Below are positions 8,060 through 17,891 of a DNA stretch of 64,000 nt, one piece after another. This DNA is from Allopusillimonas ginsengisoli. GTDB lineage: Bacteria > Pseudomonadota > Gammaproteobacteria > Burkholderiales > Burkholderiaceae_B. The stretch lies in assembly GCF_004153455.1 (NCBI RefSeq), contig NZ_SDQE01000012.1, positions 1 to 64,000 on the forward strand, written 5' to 3'. Both the position numbers and the translations under genes were made by a program. Positions within the stretch are counted from its first letter, which is position 1. Each line of letters begins with the position of its first letter. Under the pieces are notes generated by a model, which was given only the letters and a program-made list of their open reading frames with translations, was not told where the DNA came from and searched no databases.

Positions 8060-9763
8060 TCAGCTGCTGCCGTTCCCTGACCTACTTGGCGACGGCGCCG
8101 TCTTGCTTTCCTTCAGCTCGCGGCGCAGTACCTTGCCTACATTGGTGCGCGGCAGATCATCCCGAAACTCAACATATTTGGGCACCTTGTAGCCGGTCAG
8201 TTTGCCGCGGCAGTACTCGATGAGCTCTTTTTCAGTGACCTTGTTGTCCTTGCGTATGACGAACAGCTTGACCACTTCGCCGGAGTGTTCATTGGAGACG
8301 CCAACGGCGGCGACTTCCTTGACGTCAGGGTGCTCTGCGGCCACGGCTTCGATTTCGTTGGGATAGACATTGAAGCCCGACACATTGATCATGTCTTTCT
8401 TGCGGTCAAGAATAAAGACATAGCCCTGTTCGTTGACGTAGCCGATATCGCCCGTGTGCAGGAAGCCATCGGCGTCCATGACTTTGGCGGTTTCGTCGGG
8501 GCGGTTCCAGTAGCCCGGCGTGACTTGCGGCCCGCGCACGCAGATCTCGCCGCTTTCGCCCTGCGGCATGTCCTGGCCCTGGTCGTCGCGTATGGCAATA
8601 TCGGTGGAGGGCACGGGCAAGCCAATGGAACCGGTGAATTCTTTATTGTCCAGTGGATTGATGGTGACCGCGGGCGAGGTTTCCGTCAGGCCATAGGCCT
8701 GCGCCAACGGCACGCCTGTGCAGGCCAACCAGCGCTTGGCAATGACTTCCTGCACGGCCATGCCGCCGCCCAGAGTGAACTTGAGCGACGAAAAATCCAG
8801 TTTGGCGAAATCGGCATTGTGCAGAAAGGCGTTGAACAGCGTGTTCACGCCGGTGATGGCGGTGAACCGATGCTTGCCCATGGTTTTGACGACGGCAGGG
8901 ATGTCGCGCGGATTGACGATGAGTACGTTGCTGGCGCCCAGCACGATAAAGGTCAGGCAGTTCGCGGTCAGGGCGAAGATATGATAAAGCGGCAATGCCG
9001 TGATGATGCATTGTGGGCCGTGTATATAGGGCTGAACCCAGGCATGGGCCTGACACACATTCGACACCATATTGCCGTGGGTGAGCACGGCGCCCTTGGC
9101 CACGCCCGTGGTGCCGCCCGTGTACTGCAGCAGCGCCATGTCGTCATGGCGCAATGCAGGCTTGTCGTATTTGGCGCGAGCGCCCTGTGCAAGCACTTGC
9201 TTGAGCTGCAGGGCGCCGGGCAGCTGGAAGGCTGGCACCATCTTTTTGACGTGTCGCACAACCAGGTTGGTGAGCGTGCCTTTAAGCGTGCCCAGCATGT
9301 CGCCCAGCGCTGTGAGCACAACCGTGTCGACGGCAGTGTCCGCCATGGCGTCCTGAAGCGTGTGTGCGAAATTTTCGGCGATGACAATAATGCGCGCGCC
9401 CGAATCCTTGAGCTGATGATGCAGTTCGGTGGCGGTATAAAGGGGGTTGGTGTTCACCACGACGCCGCCGGCTCGCAGCGTGCCGAACAGGCATACGGGA
9501 TACTGCAGCAGGTTCGGCATCATCAGGGAAACGCGATCGCCTTTCTTGAGGCCCTTGGCCTGCAGCCAGGCAGCGAACTGGCCCGAGTATTTGTCGAGTT
9601 CGGCGTAGGTCATGCTGGCGCCGAGGCTGTAGTAGGCAATGCTGTCGGCATGCCGGCCGCAGCTTTCTTCCAGTATTGAGACCAGTGAATCGTACTTGGC
9701 GGCTTCGTCGGTAATCTCTGCCGGTATGCCCGCCGGATAGTGGTCCAGCCATATGCGTTCCAT
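8060..9763 (-). CDS. fadD: long-chain fatty-acid--CoA ligase FadD
   Basis: A 567-residue acyl-adenylate-forming enzyme that activates fatty acids to acyl-CoA at the inner face of the membrane. The P-loop-like motif YTGGTTGVAKGA is at residues 214-225, the GLTETSP motif near 365, and TGDIGYVNEQGYVFILDRKK with the following SGFNVYPNEIE segment in the C-terminal domain. The catalytic Lys lies near the C-terminus in PRTNVGKVLRREL. Last gene of the minus-strand fad operon, five bases after the DUF4442 gene. Length and motifs match E. coli and Pseudomonas FadD. Confidence 0.95.
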   Translation of the reverse strand: MERIWLDHYPAGIPAEITDEAAKYDSLVSILEESCGRHADSIAYYSLGASMTYAELDKYSGQFAAWLQAKGLKKGDRVSLMMPNLLQYPVCLFGTLRAGGVVVNTNPLYTATELHHQLKDSGARIIVIAENFAHTLQDAMADTAVDTVVLTALGDMLGTLKGTLTNLVVRHVKKMVPAFQLPGALQLKQVLAQGARAKYDKPALRHDDMALLQYTGGTTGVAKGAVLTHGNMVSNVCQAHAWVQPYIHGPQCIITALPLYHIFALTANCLTFIVLGASNVLIVNPRDIPAVVKTMGKHRFTAITGVNTLFNAFLHNADFAKLDFSSLKFTLGGGMAVQEVIAKRWLACTGVPLAQAYGLTETSPAVTINPLDNKEFTGSIGLPVPSTDIAIRDDQGQDMPQGESGEICVRGPQVTPGYWNRPDETAKVMDADGFLHTGDIGYVNEQGYVFILDRKKDMINVSGFNVYPNEIEAVAAEHPDVKEVAAVGVSNEHSGEVVKLFVIRKDNKVTEKELIEYCRGKLTGYKVPKYVEFRDDLPRTNVGKVLRRELKESKTAPSPSRSGNGSS

Positions 9764-9768
9764 GCTAT

Positions 9769-10269
9769 TTACCCCCTTTTGACCTTGTAGTACGACTTAT
9801 CGGCGATATATACCATGCGTTCGACGACCGTGTACACGTTCCCGTCGGCATCCTTGAGCTCGATGGTGTAGCGTCGCGACGTTTCGTGGTCTTTGTCCAG
9901 GTCCCTGCAGATCTCATCAATGTCTTCTTGTGTGATGTGAAAGTCGGCATACAACGTTGTGTAGGCCGGCCTGCGAAAACGAATGGCCGCGGACTTGTCC
10001 CACACAATGATGTCGCGATCGATGCGCGCCAGAAGCATGGAGGCGTGAGGGCCATCGGTAATCGCGAACAGCGAGCCGCCGTAAATCGAGCCGACGATAT
10101 TGCGCGTGCGTCGGGTAAGCCTCAAGCGTATCCTGACATGAGACAGATCCTGCGCGATACATAGCACCCTGCCTCCCGTCGAGCGAAAGGCAGGGTGCAG
10201 GTTGAAGCCCAGGCGCATCGCCCTTGCGCGCCAGCGCAAGGGGAGCCGTTTGAGCGTTGACAGCTTCAT
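9769..10269 (-). CDS. DUF4442 hotdog-fold thioesterase-like protein
   Basis: A 166-residue protein of the DUF4442 family, related to PaaI/YiiD-type hotdog thioesterases. The segment RNIVGSIYGGSLFAITDGPHASML (about residues 58-81) resembles the hotdog helix where acyl-CoA thioesterases bind substrate. It sits between fadL and fadD in the fad operon, so it may hydrolyse acyl-CoA and recycle CoA during heavy fatty-acid flux (inference). No catalytic residue can be assigned from sequence alone. Confidence 0.82.
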   Translation of the reverse strand: MKLSTLKRLPLRWRARAMRLGFNLHPAFRSTGGRVLCIAQDLSHVRIRLRLTRRTRNIVGSIYGGSLFAITDGPHASMLLARIDRDIIVWDKSAAIRFRRPAYTTLYADFHITQEDIDEICRDLDKDHETSRRYTIELKDADGNVYTVVERMVYIADKSYYKVKRG

Positions 10270-10285
10270 GTTGATTGCTCAGGAT

Positions 10286-11575
10286 TCAGAACCGATAAGA
10301 AACCTGGACGCCCAGGATGTTGGCGTCGGACGAGTACTTGCCGCGCACGTTGCCCTTCGTGGCGGTATCGGTGGTGTTGTCGATATCGGTATTCTTGACG
10401 AACAGATGGGCGTAGCCGATATCGATCGTGCCCTGGTCATTGAAGCGATACTGCGCGCCGAGCGAGGCCCAGATGCGGTTGTTGTCTGGCAAAGAGGTGG
10501 GGCGGTGCGTGGCGTCCTTGATGGGTGATTGATCCCATGCCACCCCGGCTTTGAGCGTCCAGGTCTGGTTCACGTGATAGTTGGCGCCCAGTGCAACACG
10601 CCAGGCATCGCGAAACTTCAGATCCAGGCTGTCTTCGCCCAGCACCGGGCCGCTGTCGATGTCCAGGGATTTGATGCTGCTCCAGCCCGTCCAGGACACA
10701 TCGGCCAGCAACTGCCATTTGCTGTTCAGGTTATGAGACAGGCTCAGCACGGCGGTATCAGGCAGCTTGACGCTGGTGCTTGCATCGACGCGGGTGGGCA
10801 GTGGCGCAACCGCGGGTACGTCGCTTAGCTTGGTATGGCCATCCGCATTGATCTTGACACGTGAGCGATAGGAAAAGCCCAACCGTGTATCAGGCGTGAT
10901 GTCATAGAGCAGGCCCACATTCCAGCCCCAGCCATCGCCCCGCATGTTGACCTGCGCGCCCGCATCGGGGAACAGGATGGGACCCGCCGGCCCAGCGAAG
11001 GCCATGGGTACGGCGCGCTTGTACTCCGCATCCAGATACATCCAGTTCAGGCCGGCACCAATCGACAGGCGGTCCGATACCTTATACGCTACAGACGGGT
11101 TGATGTTGATGCTCTGTATTTCGAACTTACGCGAGTGGTAGCGTCCAACCCAGTCGTCATCGTATTCGGTCATCAGGCCGAAGGGTGCGCCGATACCCAG
11201 GCCGACAAACCATTCAGGCGTGACTTCCCAGGACGCATACAGATTGGGCACAATCCCTGTGGAGCCGGCGTCGCCACCGTTATTGCTGCCGAGCGGCATC
11301 CCGCCGGGGCCTGTGCTGCCATTGTTCTTGAACTTGAATGAAGGGCGTATGGCGTTGACGCCGCCCGACACGTTCACGCCGCTGAGCTTGGTCATGCCGG
11401 CCGGGTTATAGAAGATGGTGCTGGCGTTTTCCGCGACGGCCGCCGATCCGGCGTAGGCGTTGCCCAGGCCGCTGGCATTCTGCTCGAGCAACTGGAATCC
11501 CGACGCGTGGGCCCCCGTGGCGCCCATCCCGAGAATCAGTGCGGAAACGATGCGTAAGGACTTTACTGCTTTCAT
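10286..11575 (-). CDS. fadL: FadL-family outer-membrane fatty-acid transporter
   Basis: A 429-residue outer-membrane beta-barrel of the FadL/TodX family that takes long-chain fatty acids or other hydrophobic compounds across the outer membrane. A signal peptide covers residues 1-24 (cleavage after AHA); the mature N-terminus begins SGFQLLEQNASGLGNAYAG, the FadL hatch/N-terminal signature, and FYNPAGM follows. The protein ends in a C-terminal aromatic (VSYRF), as needed for insertion by the Bam machinery. Translation starts from an exceptionally strong ribosome binding site next to the stop codon of the preceding gene. Confidence 0.95.
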   Translation of the reverse strand: MKAVKSLRIVSALILGMGATGAHASGFQLLEQNASGLGNAYAGSAAVAENASTIFYNPAGMTKLSGVNVSGGVNAIRPSFKFKNNGSTGPGGMPLGSNNGGDAGSTGIVPNLYASWEVTPEWFVGLGIGAPFGLMTEYDDDWVGRYHSRKFEIQSININPSVAYKVSDRLSIGAGLNWMYLDAEYKRAVPMAFAGPAGPILFPDAGAQVNMRGDGWGWNVGLLYDITPDTRLGFSYRSRVKINADGHTKLSDVPAVAPLPTRVDASTSVKLPDTAVLSLSHNLNSKWQLLADVSWTGWSSIKSLDIDSGPVLGEDSLDLKFRDAWRVALGANYHVNQTWTLKAGVAWDQSPIKDATHRPTSLPDNNRIWASLGAQYRFNDQGTIDIGYAHLFVKNTDIDNTTDTATKGNVRGKYSSDANILGVQVSYRF

Positions 11576-11578
11576 GTG

Positions 11579-11586
11579 TCACCTCC
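11579..11586 (-). promoter_or_regulatory. very strong ribosome binding site of fadL
   Basis: On the minus strand GGAGGTGA lies three bases before the fadL ATG, an eight-base match to the 16S anti-Shine-Dalgarno region. It begins two bases after the TAA of the FadB-type gene. The porin is therefore probably made in larger amounts than the enzymes encoded around it in the same transcript. Confidence 0.7.
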
Positions 11587-11588
11587 GG

Positions 11589-13559
11589 TTAAATGGCTGT
11601 TGAAGCTTCGTTCGATCTCGTTGGATGTTTTGCCTGGGCGTAGTGCAATGGCCCGCCCGTGAACGGGGCAAATCCCGTGCCGAATATGACGCCGGCGTCG
11701 GCCAGGTCTGCGTCTGCCACGACGCCCTGGTCCACCTGCTGCCGTGTTTTTTCTATGAGTGGTTCTATCAGCCGTTGCGTCAGCCCCGGCGGTGTCGCGC
11801 TGGGAGCCTGTTTGATGGGCTTGTTGTCTTTCCAGGTGTAGAACCCCTGGCCTGATTTGCGGCCCAGCTCTTTGCGCTCGAGATGGGATTGGAGGCAGGC
11901 GGGCATGGTCGTGTCGCCGGATAACTGCTGCCCGGCATCGCGGGCAATATCCAGGCCCACGGTGTCAATCAGTTCGATCGGGCCCATGGGCATGCCGAAT
12001 GCCACCATGGTGGCATCAATGGTTTCCGGGCGTATACCTTCGTCAACGCAGCGCATGGCTTCCAGCATATAGGGTGCAAGCACCGCATTGACGAGGAAGC
12101 CTGGCGTGCTTTTAACCGGCAGCGGCAGCTTGTCTATCTTGCCCACGAAGGCGTAGGCCATTGCGCGGGTGGCATCGTCGATACCGTCGGTTTCGACGTT
12201 CTCCACCAAGGGCATGCGGGCAACGGGATTGAAGAAATGCAGGCCGATAAAGCGCTGGGGCGCTGCCAGCCCGCTGCGCAGTTCCTCGAGCGAAAGGCTG
12301 GAGGTGTTGGTCGCCAGAATGGCGTCAGGTTTCATGCGCGGTTCGAGCGTGCTGTACAGGCTGCGCTTGGCATTGGGATTTTCGGTAATGGCTTCGATGA
12401 CCACATCCGCATGTCGTACGCCATCGCCGCGCAAGTCCGGCATCAGGCGGTCTGATGCGGCGCGCGCCTCGCGCGGGTTTTTCTTCTTGCGTGCAAACAG
12501 AACGCTGGCCCGCCCCTGGGCGGTCGCGATGCGTTCGCGATCTTGGTCCTGAAGCGTGACGGTCATGCCTTTGAGGGCGCACCAGGCGGCAATGTCGCCG
12601 CCCATCACGCCTGCGCCGACCACGTGCACATGCTGTACCGGCCGCGCCCCATTCTCTTTTTTGCCCAAGGCTTTGAGGCGTTCCTGCAGCCGGAATACGC
12701 GCAGGAGATTGCGGGCGGTATCGGAACGCACGATGGTATCGATGAGCGCGGGGGCCTTGAGCGCATTGCCATCGTGCTGCATCCAGATCTGAAGGATGGC
12801 GCGCGGGGCGGGGTAATGTTTGCCGGGATCGCGCTTGTTGAGCTTTTCGCGTGCCTGCCTGGCGACCAGGGGGCGCAGCAGGCGGTGGTTGAGCAGGCCG
12901 GGCAAGCCGCCAGCCTTGCGGGGCCTGCGGCCGCCGAGCACCATCATGGCGGCGGCCCGGTGCATGAGACGCGGGGCAACCCTGCCGTCGGCCAGGCCCA
13001 GTTTGACGGATCTGCGGGCATCCTGTGCCCGGCCGGTCAGCATCATGTCCAGCGCCGCGGGGGCGCCGATAACCTGCGGCAAGCGCAGCATGCCGCCCCA
13101 GCCGGGGAAGATGCCGAGCATGACCTCAGGCAGGGCGAGCGAGGTGCCAGGCTGATCGACCACCAGCCGGTAGCGGCAGGCCAGCGCCAGTTCCAGTCCG
13201 CCGCCCAGGCAGTGTCCGCGTATCAGGGCAAGCGTGGGGTAGCGTACGCTTGCCAGCCGTTCATACATGTTCCATCCGCGCTCGACGAGTTCCAGCGCCT
13301 TTTCGCGGGTATCCAGGCTTGCGAATTCGTCGATGTCCGCGCCGGCGATAAAGCCGCTGTCCTTGCCCGACAGTATGACCAAGCCAGCGGGGGGCGATTG
13401 ATCAAGCCAGTTCAGCACGACACCGAGTTCGCGCAGCACCTGGGCCGACATGCGGTTGACGGGACTGCCGGGGCAATCGATGGCAAGCCAGCCGATGCGC
13501 TGCTCGTCCAGCGTATAGCGGAAATTGGCCACGTTGAGAGATTCGAAAGTGTGTGCCAT
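11589..13559 (-). CDS. fadB: FadB/FadJ-type enoyl-CoA hydratase / 3-hydroxyacyl-CoA dehydrogenase
   Basis: A 656-residue bifunctional beta-oxidation enzyme with the hydratase first. The crotonase domain has GGGLE (Glu123) and ALPE (Glu145) as catalytic acids and an oxyanion-hole segment at IAGADIDEF. The dehydrogenase domain has GAGVMGGDIA and HFFNP. The protein is shorter than E. coli FadB (729 residues), mainly in the linker. I start it at the ATG at 13559, two bases after the thiolase stop, because the 135 extra residues upstream in frame overlap the thiolase and resemble nothing. The thiolase partner is immediately upstream, as expected for a two-subunit trifunctional complex. Confidence 0.92.
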   Translation of the reverse strand: MAHTFESLNVANFRYTLDEQRIGWLAIDCPGSPVNRMSAQVLRELGVVLNWLDQSPPAGLVILSGKDSGFIAGADIDEFASLDTREKALELVERGWNMYERLASVRYPTLALIRGHCLGGGLELALACRYRLVVDQPGTSLALPEVMLGIFPGWGGMLRLPQVIGAPAALDMMLTGRAQDARRSVKLGLADGRVAPRLMHRAAAMMVLGGRRPRKAGGLPGLLNHRLLRPLVARQAREKLNKRDPGKHYPAPRAILQIWMQHDGNALKAPALIDTIVRSDTARNLLRVFRLQERLKALGKKENGARPVQHVHVVGAGVMGGDIAAWCALKGMTVTLQDQDRERIATAQGRASVLFARKKKNPREARAASDRLMPDLRGDGVRHADVVIEAITENPNAKRSLYSTLEPRMKPDAILATNTSSLSLEELRSGLAAPQRFIGLHFFNPVARMPLVENVETDGIDDATRAMAYAFVGKIDKLPLPVKSTPGFLVNAVLAPYMLEAMRCVDEGIRPETIDATMVAFGMPMGPIELIDTVGLDIARDAGQQLSGDTTMPACLQSHLERKELGRKSGQGFYTWKDNKPIKQAPSATPPGLTQRLIEPLIEKTRQQVDQGVVADADLADAGVIFGTGFAPFTGGPLHYAQAKHPTRSNEASTAI

Positions 13560-13561
13560 AT

Positions 13562-14860
13562 TCAGACCCCCTCGTCGCAGGTTTCTACCAGCATGGCGCC
13601 GCCCTGGCCGCCGCCGATGCAGATGGCGGCCATGCCGCGCCTGAGCTTGCGTGAGCGCAATGCCTGCAGCAGATGCAGCACGATGCGTGCGCCGGAGGCG
13701 CCGACGGGATGACCCACCGCAATCGCGCCGCCGTCGACATTCAGACGTTGCTGATCGAGCTCGCCCAGCGCCGGCCGGCCCAGGTTCGCCTGGCACCAGG
13801 CCTCGTCTTGCCAGGCCGCCAGGCAGCCGAGCACCTGGGCGGCAAAGGCCTCGTTGATCTCCCACAAGTCCAGGTCGTTCAGCCCGAGTTGATGGCGGTC
13901 GAGGATGGGCGTGGACGCAAAGACGGGACCTAGCCCCATCACGGCAGGATCCAGCGCGGCCCACTGCACATCCAGAATCCGGCCCATGGGTTGCAGGTTC
14001 CAGCGCTTGACGGCCTGAGCGGAAGCGAGCACCAGCAGTGCGGCGCCATCGGTCACCTGCGAACTGTTGCCAGCGGTGACGTTGCCCCAGGGCTTGTCGA
14101 ACACCGGCTTTAGCTTGGCGAGTTTTTCAGGCGTGGAGTCATCCCGCACGCCGTCGTCTTCCGTATAGAGCTTGCCCTTGCCATCCGCCAGCGGCACGAT
14201 CTCCTCGAAGGCGCCATCCTGCCGACCTGCCAGGGCACGCTGATGGCTGCGCGCCGAGTAGGCATCCATGTCTTCGCGCGTAACGCCAAACTGATGCGCA
14301 AGGTTTTCGGCCGTTTGCCCCATGGAGAGCCCAACGACGGGATCCGTGAGCCCTTTGAGCAGCCCGATGACCGGCGCGAGATGGCGCAGGCGCAGCGTTT
14401 TGAGCGCGGCAAGCTTTTGCCCGGCGCTGCGAGCATTGTTCCAGGCCGCCAGCCACTTGACCATGTCGTCGCTGAACAGCAGCGGCGCGCGCGAGAGCGC
14501 ATCCACGCCGCCTGCCAGCACCAGGTCGGATCGGCCGGTCTGAATGGACATGAGCGCAGAGTCCAGCGCCTGCATGCCCGAGGCGCAGTTGCGCATCACC
14601 GTCCAGCCGGGCACCTTGTCGCCGCACCCCAGGCGCAGCGCAATGACACGGCCGATATTGGTTTCGTCCGGCGAGGGCGCCGCGCAGCCGACGATGACCT
14701 CGCTAAGCGCTGCTGGGTCGAAGGGTTGGCGCAGCAGAAGCTCGCGCCCCGCCTGAACGGCAAGGTCTGACGCTGCGAATGGGCCGGGCGCGTTGCGCGC
14801 CTTGAGAAAAGGGCTGCGCGCGCCGTCTACAACGTATACAGGTTCGAAGGGTGTCGTCAT
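13562..14860 (-). CDS. fadA: thiolase, FadA/FadI-type
   Basis: A 432-residue thiolase, the length of the FadI/trifunctional-protein beta-subunit type and about 60 residues longer than the thiolase at 2802. Catalytic residues: Cys92 (MRNCASGMQ), His384 (GHPVGASGAR) and Cys414 (CIGGGQGG). The extra length is an inserted loop (about 120-165) which in this class helps contact membranes or long acyl chains. It is followed by the FadB-type gene and preceded by fadE in the same operon. Confidence 0.92.
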   Translation of the reverse strand: MTTPFEPVYVVDGARSPFLKARNAPGPFAASDLAVQAGRELLLRQPFDPAALSEVIVGCAAPSPDETNIGRVIALRLGCGDKVPGWTVMRNCASGMQALDSALMSIQTGRSDLVLAGGVDALSRAPLLFSDDMVKWLAAWNNARSAGQKLAALKTLRLRHLAPVIGLLKGLTDPVVGLSMGQTAENLAHQFGVTREDMDAYSARSHQRALAGRQDGAFEEIVPLADGKGKLYTEDDGVRDDSTPEKLAKLKPVFDKPWGNVTAGNSSQVTDGAALLVLASAQAVKRWNLQPMGRILDVQWAALDPAVMGLGPVFASTPILDRHQLGLNDLDLWEINEAFAAQVLGCLAAWQDEAWCQANLGRPALGELDQQRLNVDGGAIAVGHPVGASGARIVLHLLQALRSRKLRRGMAAICIGGGQGGAMLVETCDEGV

Positions 14861-14870
14861 GTGCGTTACC

Positions 14871-17122
14871 TCAGGCTACTTGGCGCATGGATGGCTTTTC
14901 GCGCGTGCCGGCCGGCGCCATGTCGCGGGGGAAGTCGTCCACCGCGATGACTTGATCGCGCAGTATGTTGCGGTTGCTCAGTTGCGCGTATTCGTCGTCG
15001 GTAATGCCGCCGGCGGCATGAACCGCGCTGGCAATGTCGCGAACATTGGCTTGCGGATTGCCGTCAAGCTGGCCGTTCTTTTCAAAGAGACGAACTTTGG
15101 CGTCGATATTTTCGGTGGCGATGGTGGCCAGCAGCGCGGCATCGATGGCGGCAACAGGCGAGGCCGCGTCCTCGGGCACGAAGCAGTCGCGCGTGAGGCG
15201 ATCGCGCGCGGCCCCCGGCGTGATCAGGATGCGGGCGACCTGCTGATCCAGCTTGTCGGCAGCGGGCTGTCGGGGTTGGCCGAACGGGAAGAACAGCACA
15301 CGCAGCCCTGTTGCCAGCGCCCGGTTGGGGAAGTTGGCCAGCACCCCCTCGAAGGCCTCCCGGGTTGCGCGCAGCGCTTCCTGGACCGCCCAATGCGCAA
15401 GCGGCGCTCGCGCATCTTGAGCGAGCCACCCAGTGCCAGCATGGCGGCATCGGCCAGTACCGAGAAGGCGCAGGAGTAGCGCGTCAGCTGGCGGTAGTAG
15501 GTCTGCATCTCTGGCGCAACCGCTACGTCCACAGCAATCGTGCGGCCTCCGGTCAAGCCATGGCCGAGCGCGCGGGCGGTGTTGCCCAGCGTATGGCGGA
15601 TATGTCCCCAGAAAGCCTTGTCGAAGGCTTGCAGGCCGCGATCGCTGTCGCTGTCTTGCGCGGCATGCATTTCGTCCAGAACGTAAGGGTGGCAACGTAT
15701 TGCGCCCTGGCCGAAGATGATGAGGCTGCGTGTGAGGATATTGGCGCCTTCGACCGTAATGCCCACGGGCAGTTGTTGATAGGCGCGCCCCAGAAAGTTC
15801 GAAGGCCCAAGGCAAATGCCCTTGCCGCCGATGATGTCCATGCCGTCGTTGACCACCACGCGGCCGCGTTCAGTGAGATGGTACTTGACGATGGCGGAGA
15901 CAACCGAGGGCTTTTCGCCCTGGTCGACAGCGATCGCCGTCATGCTGCGGGCGGCGTCCATGAGATAGGTGTTCCCGCCGATGCGGGCCAGGGCTTCTTC
16001 CACCCCTTCGAACTTGCCGATAGGTGTGCGGAACTGACTGCGCACGCGACTGTAGGCGCCCACGGTGCGTGACGTCAGCCTGGCCATGCCGGTATACGAT
16101 GAGGGCAGGGAAATCGAGCGCCCCGCCGCCAGGCATTCCATCAGCATGCGCCAGCCCTGCCCCGCCATGCCGGCGCCACCGATGATGAAATCCAGCGGCA
16201 TGAAGACATCCTGACCGCGTGTCGGGCCATTCATGAACATCGCGTTGAGCGGAAAGTGGCGGCGGCCGGTTTCCACGCCGGGGTGACTGGCGGGCACCAG
16301 GGCGCAGGTGATGCCGATGTCCTGCTGCGCGCCCAGCAATCCGTCGGGATCGTACAGGCGGAAGGCCAGGCCCAGCAGGGTGCAGACCGGACCCAGCGTG
16401 ATGTAGCGCTTGTCCCAGGTAACCCGCATGCCCAGCACTTCCTCCCCTTCCCACTGGCCCTTGCAGACGATGCCGTAGTCCGGGATGGCGGCGGCGTCTG
16501 ATCCCGCCCAGGGGCTGGTCAGCGCGAACGCCGGAATGTCTTCGCCCCGCGCGAGCCGTGGCAGATAGTGATTTTTCTGCGCGTCGGTGCCGTAGTGCAG
16601 CAGCAATTCGGCGGGCCCAAGCGAGTTGGGCACCATCACGGTTACCGACAGCGCCGAGTTGCAGGTAGACAGCTTGGTGACGATTTCGGAATGCGCCAGC
16701 GCCGAAAAGCCGCGCCCGCCATACTCCTTGGGAATGATCAGGCTGAGAAAACGATTTTCCCGTATGTACTGCCACACCTCGGCGGGCAGGTCATAGAGTT
16801 CGTGGGTGATCTGCCAGTCGTCGATCATGTTGCAGACGGTCTGGACCTCGTTATCGAGAAAATCGCGTTCTTCCTGCGTGAGGCTGGGGCGAGGCACCGC
16901 CATCAGGCGCGACCAGTCGGGCTTGCCGCGAAAAAGCTCGGCTTCCCACCAGACGCTGCCGGCTTCCAGCGCATCGCGTTCGGTGTCGGACATCTGCGGG
17001 AGTATCTTGCGATACAGCCGGTAGATGGGGCGTGTCAGCAGGCGCGTGCGCAATGGTTGCGTGCCAAGCACGACCGCGCTTGCCATCACGGCGATCAGGA
17101 GAAATGAAAGGAATAGAAGCAT
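14871..17122 (-). pseudogene. fadE: fadE, long-chain acyl-CoA dehydrogenase, frameshifted with internal deletion
   Basis: FadE-type acyl-CoA dehydrogenase (about 800 residues in E. coli), first enzyme of the oxidation cycle. Frame one runs from 17122 with an N-terminal membrane helix ([20 protein letters not shown]), the [20 protein letters not shown] segment and the core domains, up to GGSLKMRER near residue 571 (about 15406). Family homology then jumps to another frame, starting [20 protein letters not shown] and continuing through [17 protein letters not shown] to a TGA at 14871. About 33 residues normally found between these segments (ISARLGDVLSQLYL... in E. coli) are absent. Read literally, frame one ends at 15224 after 60 unrelated residues, so the C-terminal domain is lost. 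It is a real mutation or an assembly error. Confidence 0.85.
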
Positions 17123-17157
17123 CGATTACCTTTTGTGCTGGCCGCGGCTGATCGGGA

Positions 17158-17850
17158 TCAGGCGGGCGGATTGGCCTGTGTGATACAGGCGCCCTCGGGC
17201 AGGGGCGCGCGCAGCCCGCCCAGCAGAAAGCTGAGCAGGCGGTCGAGCAGGCGGCGCGCCGGGTCGGCAACGTTGTCGTCTGCCCCCGTCCAGCTCATTG
17301 CCGAGCGCAGGACTTCGGCGCCGGTAATGGCGTAGGACGTGGCGCCCAGCATGAAATGAAAACGCCAGATCATTTCGATCTCGGGCACATCCGGGAGCGC
17401 CCGGACAAGCGCTTGCTTGAAGCGGGCAAGCACTTCGGAGTGCTCGTCGATGATGGCGGCGCGAATAAAACCGCCAGGATCGGACATGCTGCGCTCCAGC
17501 AGGGGCACGAAGGCCTTGCGGCTGGAGTCGGAACTGCACGCATGCCGTACAAGCGGACCGAAGAAGGCTTCGACAATCTGGGAAGGCTTGAGCGCCTCGC
17601 TGCCGGACTGCGCCTCGAGGGCGTCGAGCAGCATGAGGCGTTCTTTGTTGAGCGCGGCCACGCGGCGCTGGAAAACCGCCTGAACCAGGCCATCTTTGCT
17701 GCCAAAGTGGTAGTTGATCGCCGCCAGGTTGACGCCTGCTGCGCTCGTGATCTGGCGCATGGAGGTGTTGTCGTGCCCTTGCTGAGCGAAAAGCTGCTCC
17801 GCTGCGTCGAGAATGAGCTCGCGCGTGGTGGTTGAACTGGAGGTTGCCAT
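17158..17850 (-). CDS. psrA: PsrA-like TetR-family regulator of fatty-acid oxidation
   Basis: A 230-residue TetR-family repressor. The N-terminal helix-turn-helix (about residues 8-54) reads TRELILDAAEQLFAQQG ... TSMRQITSAAGVNLAAINYHFGSKDGL, followed by a helical ligand domain with the EAFFGPLVR segment seen in PsrA-type proteins. Pseudomonas PsrA represses beta-oxidation genes and is released by long-chain fatty acids. Here the gene heads the fad operon and has a perfect PsrA-type operator 41 bases upstream, so it probably controls itself and the whole operon. I use the ATG at 17850 rather than 17886; the longer version adds 12 residues that overlap the promoter side. Confidence 0.85.
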   Translation of the reverse strand: MATSSSTTTRELILDAAEQLFAQQGHDNTSMRQITSAAGVNLAAINYHFGSKDGLVQAVFQRRVAALNKERLMLLDALEAQSGSEALKPSQIVEAFFGPLVRHACSSDSSRKAFVPLLERSMSDPGGFIRAAIIDEHSEVLARFKQALVRALPDVPEIEMIWRFHFMLGATSYAITGAEVLRSAMSWTGADDNVADPARRLLDRLLSFLLGGLRAPLPEGACITQANPPA

Positions 17851-17891
17851 ATGCCTGCCCGAGTAGTGAGTAAGACAGTGGTACAAATTGA

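Noticed and set aside
8285-9679. 464-codon open frame on the plus strand
   Set aside because: Antisense to fadD over its whole length and His/Gly/Val-rich, as expected for the reverse frame of a GC-rich gene.
13560-13964. 135-residue N-terminal extension of the FadB-type protein
   Set aside because: It overlaps the thiolase gene and has no homology; the ATG at 13559 gives the normal crotonase N-terminus.
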